From Rhodocyclales bacterium (lineage in GTDB: Bacteria > Pseudomonadota > Gammaproteobacteria > Burkholderiales > Rhodocyclaceae), in contig JACRPA010000006.1 of NCBI GenBank assembly GCA_016214145.1, positions 186,001-250,000 of the forward strand: a stretch of DNA of 64,000 nt, read 5' to 3'. Positions 38,301 to 45,146 of this stretch are shown piece after piece. A model generated the notes under the pieces. That model did no database searches, was not told the origin of the DNA, and saw only the letters and a program-made list of their open reading frames with translations. A program made the translations under genes and the position numbers. Position 1 is the stretch's first letter; each line of letters begins with the position of its first letter.

Positions 38301-38426
38301 CTGTGGGGGCCGATGGCCTTCGCCATCATGGGCGGCCTGCTGGTGGCCACCGTGCTGACGGTGCTGTTCGTGCCGGCGCTGTACGCGGCGTGGTTCAGGG
38401 TGAAAAGGGTCGGGGATGCTAACTAG
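35355..38426 (+). CDS. RND efflux transporter permease (second of two)
   Basis: A 1023-residue RND pump with the same architecture as the first but clearly divergent. The helix-4 motif reads IALGLLVDDAMIAVEMMSRK, and the C-terminal half has LGTIALGGMIMRNTVILVDQIEQ. The start MNPDGRFNLTAAALRHRELTLFF places a short cytoplasmic N-terminus before helix 1. It follows the lipoprotein adaptor across a 166-bp gap. The two pumps may form alternative or mixed complexes with the shared TolC downstream. Confidence 0.95.
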   Translation: MNPDGRFNLTAAALRHRELTLFFILVIAIAGFSSYFKLGQREDPDFTFRAMVIRTMWPGATAEQVDKQVTDRIEKKLQEIPYFRHTRSYSKPGESLILLELHDTARGPAVADAWYQVRKKIGDIRHTLPEGVAGPFYNDEFGDVFGSIYAFTADGFTHSELRDHVEAARQRLLKLKNVAKIDLIGIQDDRIFIELSQQKLASLGLDAQQVGQALATQNAVAPAGAVNSATHAIPLRVTGGLASVAAVADTRVAVAGRSLRIGDIARVWRDYVDPPVSKMYYRGQQAIGLAVSMVKDGDVLKLGEDLDREMAAILADLPVGIEFAQVSNQPRIVKTAVGDFMRVFLEALGIVLVVSFLSLGLRTGLVVAITIPWVVAATFLGMRYFGIDLHRISTGALIIALGLLVDDAMIAVEMMSRKIEQGLGKLAAAAFAWRSTAFPMLTGTLITAAGFLPIGTAKSATGEYTFAIFAVVTLALLISWVAAVTVTPFIGNWLLKGPRHEHAIAGHDVFNTRFYNRLRGVIEWCLAHRRLTMLATLGLFVLGVAGMGLTEKQFFPNSNRNEVLVELWLPEGSSFAATEKEAKRLEAVIARDEDVASWVTYVGNGSPRYFLSLDQQLFRANFAQTVILSKDIEGRERIVARLRTLLAEDFPGVRARANRVALGPPVSYPLQFRVSGTDIPQIKEIANAVADAMRASKHTMDVNHEWGARAPMLRVDVDQDKARALGVSTSSVSRALQGAISGIAVAQFRENDRLIDIVLRAPEGERDAMERVLGVQVPTASGRYVPIVQVATVREAFEEPILWRRSRELTLTVRADIVDGVQAPDVAMAIDRELAPLRAKLPAGYRIEIGGSLEESGRAQESINAGMPMMLVAVLALLMIQLQSFARTFMVLLTAPLGLIGVALALLVFRQPFGFVAMLGTIALGGMIMRNTVILVDQIEQDIKAGEPPWVAIREATVRRFRPIMLTAAAAMLAMIPLTRNVLWGPMAFAIMGGLLVATVLTVLFVPALYAAWFRVKRVGDAN

Positions 38427-38448
38427 GTTAAAATCGCATGGTTGCGCC

Positions 38449-38517
38449 GTAGGTCGGGCTGTAGGTCGGGCTTCAGCCCGACTTGGGCCGTTGTTGTCGG
38501 CCTGAAGGCCGACCTGC
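38449..38517. repeat. REP cluster upstream of pcm (partial, type A, type B)
   Basis: A partial unit (38449-38460) directly precedes a full type A unit (38461-38482), with an inverted type B unit at 38496-38517 whose foot reads CTGC instead of CTAC. The head-to-tail partial copy suggests a second insertion at the GTAG of the first. Confidence 0.9.
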
Positions 38518-38568
38518 AGTGGCCATCTTTATTAGAATTTGCTAATATATAATATCCGGAGCAAGGTC

Positions 38569-39222
38569 ATGAACCTGGAACAAGCCCGCTACAACATGGT
38601 CGAGCAGCAGATCCGCACCTGGGAGGTGCTGGATCAGGAAGTGCTCGATCTGCTGATGACCGTCAAGCGCGAGGCGTTCGTGCCGCCGGCCTGCCTCAAG
38701 CTGGCCTTCGCCGACACGGCGATCCCGCTGGGCCACGGCGCGGCGATGCTGCATCCGGCCATCGAGGCGAAGATGCTGCAGGCGCTGCAGCTGCGCAAGT
38801 CGGACAAGGTGCTGGAGATCGGCACCGGCTCGGGCTACATGGCGGCCCTGCTCGGCGCGCGCAGCGACCATGTGTTTACGGTCGAGATCGAGCCGGAGCT
38901 GGCCGCGCGCGCGAGAGAGAGCCTGCAGCGCGAGTGCGCCGACAACGTTACGGTGGTCGACGGCGACGGCGCGCAGGGCTGGCCCGCCCAGGCGCCCTAC
39001 GACGCCATCGTCCTGTCCGGCTCCGTGCCGGAAATTCCGGACGCGCTGCTCGCGCAGCTGAAGGTGGGCGGCCGCCTGCTGGCGGTGGTGGGCGAGGCGC
39101 CGCTGATGCAGGCGCGGCTCGTCACCTGCGTGGCCGAGGGGCAGTTCCAGAGCGTCAACCTGTTCGAAACCAGCATCCCGCGGCTGCGCAACCTGGCGGA
39201 GCGGGGAAAGTTCGTTTTCTGA
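38569..39222 (+). CDS. pcm: Protein-L-isoaspartate O-methyltransferase family
   Basis: A 217-residue SAM-dependent methyltransferase that repairs isoaspartyl residues in damaged proteins. Motif I reads VLEIGTGSGYMAALLGA, with DNVTVVDGDGAQGWP and YDAIVLSGSVPEIPDALLAQLKVGG following. The ATG at 38569 has GGAGCAAGG upstream, and a TATAAT box lies at 38548-38553 in an AT-rich stretch, so it probably has its own promoter. It leads into rhodanese and tolC, an order often seen in betaproteobacteria. Confidence 0.92.
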   Translation: MNLEQARYNMVEQQIRTWEVLDQEVLDLLMTVKREAFVPPACLKLAFADTAIPLGHGAAMLHPAIEAKMLQALQLRKSDKVLEIGTGSGYMAALLGARSDHVFTVEIEPELAARARESLQRECADNVTVVDGDGAQGWPAQAPYDAIVLSGSVPEIPDALLAQLKVGGRLLAVVGEAPLMQARLVTCVAEGQFQSVNLFETSIPRLRNLAERGKFVF

Positions 39223-39231
39223 GGAACGGAA

Positions 39232-39549
39232 ATGGTACAGATCACTGCAGTCGAACTGAACGAATGGCTGAATGACGAAGGGCGTCCCGCCCCGCTGTTG
39301 CTCGACGTGCGCGAGCCCGACGAGTTCGCCGCCTACCGCATCGAAGGATCGACGCTCGTTCCCATGCGGGCCATCCCGGCGCGCATGCACGAACTGGACC
39401 GCGCCGCCCATGTGGTGATGATCTGCCGCTCCGGCGCGCGCAGCCATCACGCCGGCCAGTTCCTCAGGCAGAACGGCTTCGAGCGCGTCTATAACCTGGC
39501 CGGCGGCGTGATCGCCTGGTCGCGCGACGTCGAACGCGCAGCGGCGTGA
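39232..39549 (+). CDS. Rhodanese-like domain protein
   Basis: A 105-residue single rhodanese domain. LLDVREPDEFAAYRIEGS and the active-site loop VMICRSGARSHHAG, with its Cys, are intact, so sulfur transfer is possible. It sits between pcm (9 bp) and tolC (overlapping or close). The biological acceptor is unknown. Confidence 0.92.
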   Translation: MVQITAVELNEWLNDEGRPAPLLLDVREPDEFAAYRIEGSTLVPMRAIPARMHELDRAAHVVMICRSGARSHHAGQFLRQNGFERVYNLAGGVIAWSRDVERAAA

Positions 39550-39572
39550 CAAACCTGGATATGAGGCCGTTC

Positions 39573-40916
39573 ATGAAGAGAAAACTGCTGATGCTTGCGC
39601 TGGCCCTTGCCGGTGCGCCGGCCGAGTCTGCTTTTGCCGCCGACCTGCTGCAGGTCTATCGCGATGCGCTCGAATACGATGCCCAGTACGCCTCGGCGCG
39701 GGCGGCGCGCGACGCCGGACAGGAAAAACTGCCCCAGGGCCGCGCCGGCCTGCTGCCGGTGATTTCGGCCTCGGCCAGCACCACCTGGAACGAGGTCGAT
39801 TTCCAGCGCCGCACGCCCGGCGCTCCCACGGTCGACACCCAGTACAACACCAACGGCTACCAGATCACCCTGACCCAGCCGATTTTCCGCTGGCAGAACA
39901 TCGAGCAGTACGGCCAATCCAAGCTGCAGGTCGTGCTGGCCGATGCGCAGTTCGCCCAGGCCAGCCAGGATATCGTGCTGCGCGCTTCGCAAGCCTACTT
40001 CGACGTGCTGCTGGCGCAGGACAGCCTGAGCCTGGCGCAGGCGCAGAAGAAAGCCATCGCCGAGCAATTGGAGGCGGCCAAGCGAAACTTCGAGGTCGGC
40101 ACCGCCACCATCACCGACACCCACGAGGCCCAGGCGCGCTACGACCTCGCCACGGCGCAGGAACTGGCCTCGCTGAACGACCTGGAGATCAAGCGCCAGG
40201 CGCTGCGCCAGGTGATCGGCAAGGTGCCCGAGTCGCTGGCGTCCCTGCGCGCCCAGGTGCAGTTGCAGCGGCCGCAGCCCGACGACATGACGAAATGGGT
40301 GGAAGCCGCCGAAGCCGGCAGCCCCCTGGTCGCCGCGCAGCAGGCCGCCCTGGAGATTGCCGACAAGGAAATCAACAAGCAGCGTGCCGGCCACCTGCCG
40401 ACGCTGGACCTGGTGGCCACGCGCGGCCGCAGTTCGGCCACCGGCGGGTTGTCTACCGGGGTGGTGGTTCCCTTCGGCAGCGACACGCATACCTCCACGG
40501 TCGGCCTGCAGCTCAGCCTGCCGATCTTCGCCGGCGGCGCGGTGATGTCGAGGGATCGCGAAGCCGTGGCCCTGCGCGAGAAGGCGCGGGCCGACCTCGA
40601 CAACACGCGGCGCAGCGCCGCGCTGAATGCGCGACAGGCCTACCTCGGCGTGACCAACGGCATGGCCCAGGTGAAGGCCTTCGAACAGGCGCTGGTGTCC
40701 AGCCAGTCGGCCCTCGATTCGAACAAGCTGGGGTATGAAGTCGGCGTGCGCATCAACATCGACGTGCTGAACGCCCAGCAGCAGCTCTTCTCCACCCGCC
40801 GCGACCTGGCCAAGGCGCGCTACGACACCCTGCTGGCGCAGCTGCGCCTGAAGGCCGCCGCCGGCAGCCTCGGCGAAGAAGACGTCCAGGCCATCAACGC
40901 ATTGCTCGAGAAATAG
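39573..40916 (+). CDS. tolC: TolC family outer membrane efflux channel
   Basis: A 447-residue outer membrane factor. The ATG at 39573 has GAGG upstream and starts a signal peptide (MKRKLLMLALALAGAPAESAFA); a GTG at 39546 and ATG at 39561 are alternatives. The mature start DLLQVYRDALEYDAQYASAR and the repeated hairpins (ARSSATGG region; YEVGVRINIDVLNAQQQLFS) are characteristic. It would serve the two RND systems encoded just upstream. Three REP units follow the stop. Confidence 0.92.
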   Translation: MKRKLLMLALALAGAPAESAFAADLLQVYRDALEYDAQYASARAARDAGQEKLPQGRAGLLPVISASASTTWNEVDFQRRTPGAPTVDTQYNTNGYQITLTQPIFRWQNIEQYGQSKLQVVLADAQFAQASQDIVLRASQAYFDVLLAQDSLSLAQAQKKAIAEQLEAAKRNFEVGTATITDTHEAQARYDLATAQELASLNDLEIKRQALRQVIGKVPESLASLRAQVQLQRPQPDDMTKWVEAAEAGSPLVAAQQAALEIADKEINKQRAGHLPTLDLVATRGRSSATGGLSTGVVVPFGSDTHTSTVGLQLSLPIFAGGAVMSRDREAVALREKARADLDNTRRSAALNARQAYLGVTNGMAQVKAFEQALVSSQSALDSNKLGYEVGVRINIDVLNAQQQLFSTRRDLAKARYDTLLAQLRLKAAAGSLGEEDVQAINALLEK

Positions 40917-40924
40917 AAGCTGTT

Positions 40925-41018
40925 GTCGGGCTGAAGCCCGACCTACATGGGTATCGCACACGTAGGTCGGCCTTCAGGCCGACACCAACCGCCCAAGTCG
41001 GCCTGAAGGCCGACCTAC
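40925..41018. repeat. REP units downstream of tolC
   Basis: Type A inverted (40925-40946), type B (40962-40983) and type B inverted (40997-41018). They stand between the convergent tolC and RAYT genes. Confidence 0.93.
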
Positions 41019-41024
41019 GAAGGG

Positions 41025-41474
41025 TCACAGCCAGACCGCATCCCAGTGCGGGTACTCCGCCAGCGATTCAACCAGCCCCGCACGCAACGGATTGGCCACG
41101 ATATAGCGGGCTATTTCGTGCAGATCCTCCTCCTTGCGCAAAGCATGGTCGTGAAATGCGGCCTGCCACAGCGCGCCACTCTGGTTCAAATATTGGTTGA
41201 TCAGACGGCCGCTGCGGCCTTTCAGCAAGCCGATCATCTTCGCGAGGGCCACGTTGTCCCCCAGTTGGAACAGCCAATGCAGATGGTCCGGCATGACGAC
41301 CCACGCCAGAGAACTGACCATCCCGCCATGGTGAAGGACGCGCATTTCCTGAACCAATAGTCTGGCTATCCGGAGGTCCGCGAAAACCGGGCGTCTTCCT
41401 CGAATAACAGCGGTAACGAAGTAGGCGCGGCTCGGTTCGGAGACCCTGCCCTTGCGGAGTGCGTTGTAGGTCAT
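41025..41474 (-). CDS. REP-associated tyrosine transposase (RAYT, IS200-like)
   Basis: A 149-residue Y1 transposase domain. The HUH motif is WVVMPDHLHWLF (His64, His66). The C-terminal signature ARYIVANPLRAGLV contains Tyr124, the likely catalytic residue, and AYFVTAVIRGRRPVF opens the fold. RAYTs bind REP hairpins, with GTAG at the foot, as single-stranded DNA and nick them. Seven such REP units flank this gene, so it is probably the agent of the family seen here. It appears intact. The gene is read toward tolC. Confidence 0.93.
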   Translation of the reverse strand: MTYNALRKGRVSEPSRAYFVTAVIRGRRPVFADLRIARLLVQEMRVLHHGGMVSSLAWVVMPDHLHWLFQLGDNVALAKMIGLLKGRSGRLINQYLNQSGALWQAAFHDHALRKEEDLHEIARYIVANPLRAGLVESLAEYPHWDAVWL

Positions 41475-41492
41475 GCAGGGCTTAACGTTTGT

Positions 41493-41629
41493 GTCGGCCT
41501 GAAGGCCGACCTACAGAGGGGTTTAGAGGGCTTGTAGGTCGGGCTTCAGCCCGACAACAGCCGCCGAAGTCGGCCTGAAGGCCGACCTACCAGACAGTCT
41601 TTCCCCTGTAGGTCGGCCTTCAGGCCGAC
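41493..41629. repeat. REP units between RAYT and waaA
   Basis: Type B inverted (41493-41514), type A (41534-41555), type B inverted (41569-41590) and type B (41608-41629). The waaA stop codon TGA (41620-41622, minus strand) is inside the last unit. Confidence 0.93.
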
Positions 41630-42894
41630 AATGACGGCAGGTACCGACCGACCATCTCCAGCGTCCGCTCCGTCGCGCCGCGGTGGCGCGCGGCGAATTC
41701 CCGTCCCGTTTCGCCCATGCGCTTGCGCGCAGCGTCATCGCGCAGCAGGGCGTCGGCCGCCTCCAGCAGTTCCCCCGCCGTGCCGATCTGCCGCGCCGCG
41801 CCGCATTCCAGCGCCTGCTCGGCCGCCAGCGAAAAATTGTAGGTTGAGCGTCCAATCAATACCGGCTTGCCCACCGCGCAGGCCTCGATCAGGTTCTGGC
41901 TGCCGTAGTCGAGCAGGCTGCCGCCGATGAAGGCCACATCGCAGGCGGCGTAGTAGGCGAACATCTCGCCCATGCTGTCGCCGAGCAGGATTTCCGCAGG
42001 AGCGGGCAAGCCCGCTCCTGCGGCGATTTCGGAGCGTCGGAGGACAGCAAATCCGGCCTTGCCGGCGAGCGCGGCGACCTCCTCGAAGCGCTGCGGGTGG
42101 CGCGGCACGACGACGAGCAGCGCGTCGCCCGGCGGATGCTTCGCCAGCGCCTCGAACAGCAGGGCTTCCTCGCCCTCGCGCGTGCTGGCGGCCAGCAGCA
42201 CCGGGCGCGCCCCGATTGTCCGGCGCAGGGTTTCACCGAGCGCGAGCTGCTCCGGCGGCGGCAGGGTGTCGAACTTCACGTTGCCGAGCACGTCGGCCTT
42301 CTGCGCCCCCAGCGCGAGCAGGCGGGCGGCGTCCTCTTCCGTCTGCGCGGCGACGGCGGCGAGGCCCTGCAGCGCGCCGCGCGTCAGATTGGGGAAGCGG
42401 GCGTAGCGCCGCGCCGATTTCTCCGACAATCGGGCGTTCGCCAGCAGCAGGGGAACGCCCCGCTCCCTGCAGGCCGCCACCAGGTTCGGCCAGATCTCCG
42501 TTTCCATGATGACGCCGACGGCCGGCCTGAAATGCCGCAGGAAGCGCCGCACGGCGAACGGGTAGTCGTAGGGCAGGTAGGCGCGCAGCACGTCGTCGCC
42601 GAGCAGTTCCTCGGACGTCTTTCGTCCGGTCGGCGTCATGTGCGTGAGCAGGATGCGGTGGCCCGGATAGCGTTCCTTCAATGCCGCCACCAGCGGCAGC
42701 GCGGCGCGCGTCTCGCCGACCGAGACGGCGTGCAGCCAGATCAGCGGTTGCCCGCCGGTGAAGCCGTAGCGGCCGAAGCGCTCGCCGAGGTGCGCGAGAT
42801 ATTCCGGCTGGCGCCGGCTGCGCAGGAGCAGATGCAGTCCGACGTAGGGCAGCAGGAGCAGCAGCGCCAGGTTGTAGAAGAAGCGCGCCATCAT
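41620..42894 (-). CDS. waaA: 3-deoxy-D-manno-octulosonic acid (Kdo) transferase
   Basis: A 424-residue WaaA/KdtA that adds Kdo to lipid IVA in lipopolysaccharide core synthesis. It has an N-terminal membrane anchor (FFYNLALLLLLPYVGLHLLL), HAVSVGETRAALPL, METEIWPNL and the donor-binding segment VAFIGGSLLDYGSQNLIEACA. Two repeat events mark it: the stop codon is in a REP, and 30 bp of GGAG-type hairpin (41994-42023) are in frame, encoding AAGAGLPAPA-like residues in a variable loop. Start 42894 overlaps the waaC stop. Confidence 0.93.
   Translation of the reverse strand: MMARFFYNLALLLLLPYVGLHLLLRSRRQPEYLAHLGERFGRYGFTGGQPLIWLHAVSVGETRAALPLVAALKERYPGHRILLTHMTPTGRKTSEELLGDDVLRAYLPYDYPFAVRRFLRHFRPAVGVIMETEIWPNLVAACRERGVPLLLANARLSEKSARRYARFPNLTRGALQGLAAVAAQTEEDAARLLALGAQKADVLGNVKFDTLPPPEQLALGETLRRTIGARPVLLAASTREGEEALLFEALAKHPPGDALLVVVPRHPQRFEEVAALAGKAGFAVLRRSEIAAGAGLPAPAEILLGDSMGEMFAYYAACDVAFIGGSLLDYGSQNLIEACAVGKPVLIGRSTYNFSLAAEQALECGAARQIGTAGELLEAADALLRDDAARKRMGETGREFAARHRGATERTLEMVGRYLPSLSA
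41994..42023. repeat. In-frame GGAG-type REP hairpin inside waaA
   Basis: CCGCAGGAGCGGGC and GCCCGCTCCTGCGG are 14-bp exact inverted arms separated by AA. The 30 bp are a whole number of codons and fall in the loop before ILLGDSMGEM, where KdtA proteins vary. On the coding strand it reads GGAG then CGGGC-TT-GCCCG, resembling REPs known from pseudomonads. Confidence 0.75.
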
Positions 42895-43925
42895 TCCGCA
42901 GGTCGGCCCGTAGGTCGGGCTTCAGCCCGACTATGGCGGTTGATCGGCGCCAGGAGTCGGCCTGAAGGCCGACCTACATGCGCGTCGACTGCCTCGATGA
43001 CCTGTTCGGCCGCAGGCGGCGCGCCGGCGTCGCCCAGGTTGATCGCCGTTTCTCCGGCGTAGACGCCGGTCAGTTCCGGGCGCGAACCGGAAAACAGGCA
43101 CAAAGTCAGCCTCCCCAGGGCGGCGGCGATGTGGCTCAGGCCGGTGTCGACGCCGACCACGATCTGCGCGCCGGCCAGCAGCTGCGCCAGCTCGGCGATG
43201 CTCAGGGGCGGCGCGGCGACCGCCTTCTCCATTCCTGCGGCCAGTCGCGCCGCGCGTTCGCGTTCCTCGGCGCTGCCGCCCGGCAGCACGCAGGCCAGGC
43301 CGCGCGCATTGAGCGCCGCGGCCAGCGCCAGCCAGTCGGCCTCGGGCCACAGCTTGTCGGCGCGGCTGCTGGCGGTGAGCAGCACGCAGTAGGGGCCGTC
43401 CGGCAGCCAGGGCGCGGCAAGCGGCGCGGCGGCGATGCCGTAATCGAGCGGCAGGTTCGGCTCGTAGCCGAGCGCGGCGGCGGCCAGCCAGCGGTTGCGC
43501 TCCACCGCATGCTGATTCTTCGGGATGACGAAAGTGGCGTCGTAGAAGCGCGCCGCCAGCGGTTCGCGCGCAACCTCGGCGGCATAGCCGGCGCGCCGGC
43601 CCTGCGCCTGGCGGGCCAGCAGGGCGCTCTTGACGAGCCCCTGCGTGTCCAGCACCAGGTCGTAGCGTTCGGCGCGCACCGCGTCGCGGAAGGCGCGCAG
43701 TTCCCGCCAGGTGGCGGCGGACAGCAGGGTGCGGCGCCAGCGCCGCACGGCGACCGGGATCACCTTGCCGACGGCCGGATGCAGGCGCGGGATGTCGGCG
43801 CAGCCTTCCTCCACCACCCAGTCGATGCGGGCCTGCGGAAAACGCGCATGGATGTCGCTGACCACCGGCAGGTTATGCACGACGTCGCCGAGCGAGGAGG
43901 TTTTGACGAGGAGAATGGAGCGCAT
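42891..43925 (-). CDS. waaC: Lipopolysaccharide heptosyltransferase I with REP-encoded C-terminus
   Basis: A 344-residue WaaC that adds the first heptose to Kdo. ILLVKTSSLGDVVHNLPVVSDI opens it, WVVEEGCADIPRLHP follows, and the donor site is VGVDTGLSHIAAALG. The family part ends near VIEAVDAH. The last 28 or so residues (GRPSGRLLAPINRHSRAEAR and on) are translated from a REP pair at 42910-42977. The stop still overlaps the waaA start as ATGA, so coupling is preserved despite the insertion. Confidence 0.92.
   Translation of the reverse strand: MRSILLVKTSSLGDVVHNLPVVSDIHARFPQARIDWVVEEGCADIPRLHPAVGKVIPVAVRRWRRTLLSAATWRELRAFRDAVRAERYDLVLDTQGLVKSALLARQAQGRRAGYAAEVAREPLAARFYDATFVIPKNQHAVERNRWLAAAALGYEPNLPLDYGIAAAPLAAPWLPDGPYCVLLTASSRADKLWPEADWLALAAALNARGLACVLPGGSAEERERAARLAAGMEKAVAAPPLSIAELAQLLAGAQIVVGVDTGLSHIAAALGRLTLCLFSGSRPELTGVYAGETAINLGDAGAPPAAEQVIEAVDAHVGRPSGRLLAPINRHSRAEARPTGRPAE
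42910..42977. repeat. REP pair (type A / type B) translated as the end of waaC
   Basis: Type A unit 42910-42931 and inverted type B unit 42956-42977, with a partial copy (GGTCGGCC) at 42901. Both are read through by waaC without a stop on the minus strand. Confidence 0.93.
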
Positions 43926-44035
43926 GCGGGGCGCCTGTGTAGGCTTGTCGTTTAGAATGAGCGCCTGAAAACGGAATTATAAGCCATGCCCCCTCGCCGT
44001 TCCCCGGTGCAGGGCGCAACGCTTGGGGACACCGA

Positions 44036-45040
44036 ATGAAAGTGCTCATCACCGGCGCCGCCGGCTTTATCGGCATGCATGTCGCGCAGCGCCTGCTGGC
44101 GCGCGGCGACGAGGTCGTCGGCATCGACAACCTGAACGACTACTACGACGTCGGCCTCAAGGAGGCGCGTCTCCAGCAACTGGCCGGTTTGCCCGGCTTC
44201 CGCTTCGTCAGGCTCGACATCGCCGATACGGCCGGCGTTGCCGCCCTCTTCGCGCAGGAGCGCTTCGAGGGCGTCATCAACCTCGCCGCGCAGGCCGGCG
44301 TGCGCTACTCGCTGACCAACCCGCATGCCTACGCGCAGACCAACCTGGTCGGCTTCGTGAACCTGCTCGAAGGCTGCCGCCACGGCAAGGTCGGCCACTT
44401 CGTCTATGCCAGCAGCTCCAGCGTGTACGGCGGCAATACCAAGATGCCGTTCTCCGAGCACGACAGCGTCGACCATCCCGTCAGCCTGTACGCCGCCACC
44501 AAGAAGTCCAACGAGCTGATGGCGCACGCCTACAGCCACCTCTTCGGCCTGCCGGCCACCGGCCTGCGCTTCTTCACCGTCTATGGACCGTGGGGGCGTC
44601 CGGACATGTCGTATTTCCTGTTTGCCGACGCCATCCTGGCGGGACGACCGATCGATGTCTTCAACCACGGCAGGATGCAGCGCGACTTCACCTACATCGA
44701 CGACATCGCCGAAGGCGTGGTGCGCGTGCTCGATCGCCCTGCCGCGCCCGATCCGGATTTCGTCAAGGACCGCCCCGATCCCGCCACCAGCTGGGCGCCG
44801 TACCGCATTTTCAACATCGGCAACCACCAGCCGGTCGAACTGATGGCGTTCATCGAGGCGCTCGAAGCGGCGCTGGGGCGCAAGGCCGAGAAGAATTTCC
44901 TGCCCATGCAGGACGGCGACGTGCCGGCGACCTATGCCGACACGGCCGAACTGCGCGCGGCCACCGGCTTCAATCCCTCAACGCCGGTGCCGGAAGGCGT
45001 GCGCCGCTTCGTCGAGTGGTATCGCAGCTATTACAAGTAG
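44036..45040 (+). CDS. NAD-dependent UDP-sugar epimerase (UDP-glucuronate 4-epimerase type)
   Basis: A 334-residue extended SDR. The NAD motif is GAAGFIG, the catalytic Ser-Tyr-Lys are in ASSSSVYG and YAATKK, and [18 protein letters not shown] plus [20 protein letters not shown] are typical of UDP-glucuronate 4-epimerases. It would make UDP-galacturonate for the surface polysaccharide. It is divergent from waaC. Its stop TAG is the TAG of a REP GTAG that begins exactly there. Confidence 0.9.
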   Translation: MKVLITGAAGFIGMHVAQRLLARGDEVVGIDNLNDYYDVGLKEARLQQLAGLPGFRFVRLDIADTAGVAALFAQERFEGVINLAAQAGVRYSLTNPHAYAQTNLVGFVNLLEGCRHGKVGHFVYASSSSVYGGNTKMPFSEHDSVDHPVSLYAATKKSNELMAHAYSHLFGLPATGLRFFTVYGPWGRPDMSYFLFADAILAGRPIDVFNHGRMQRDFTYIDDIAEGVVRVLDRPAAPDPDFVKDRPDPATSWAPYRIFNIGNHQPVELMAFIEALEAALGRKAEKNFLPMQDGDVPATYADTAELRAATGFNPSTPVPEGVRRFVEWYRSYYK

Positions 45041-45058
45041 GTCGGGCTTCAGCCCGAC
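45037..45058 (+). repeat. Single type A REP overlapping the epimerase stop codon
   Basis: GTAG (45037-45040) plus stem GTCGGGC, loop TTCA, stem GCCCGAC. The gene reads ...TAC AAG TAG, so the last G of the Lys codon and the stop form the GTAG foot. Confidence 0.93.
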
Positions 45059-45111
45059 ACAGCGGCTTTTTTTGCAGGGAGGCGCCGCCGTCCTGCGGAG
45101 ACTGACTTTTT

Positions 45112-45136
45112 ATTTATCCTTTTTAAAAGGATAAAT
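45112..45136. promoter_or_regulatory. 25-bp AT-rich palindrome before the ATPase gene
   Basis: ATTTATCCTTTT (45112-45123) and AAAAGGATAAAT (45125-45136) are perfect inverted arms around one base. A third partial copy (ATATCCTATAAA) runs to the ATG at 45147. With only 10 bp between palindrome and ATG, there is no room for a normal leader, so it probably overlaps the promoter and acts as an operator. Confidence 0.65.
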
Positions 45137-45146
45137 ATCCTATAAA

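Larger units (their letters stand above)
40925..41629. mobile_element. REP/RAYT locus: transposase gene flanked by seven REP units
   Basis: Three REP units lie on one side (40925, 40962, 40997) and four on the other (41493, 41534, 41569, 41608) of a RAYT gene. All carry the GTAG foot expected for RAYT recognition. This is a typical arrangement for the source locus of a REP family, and the same units are scattered at six other places in the window. Confidence 0.8.
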
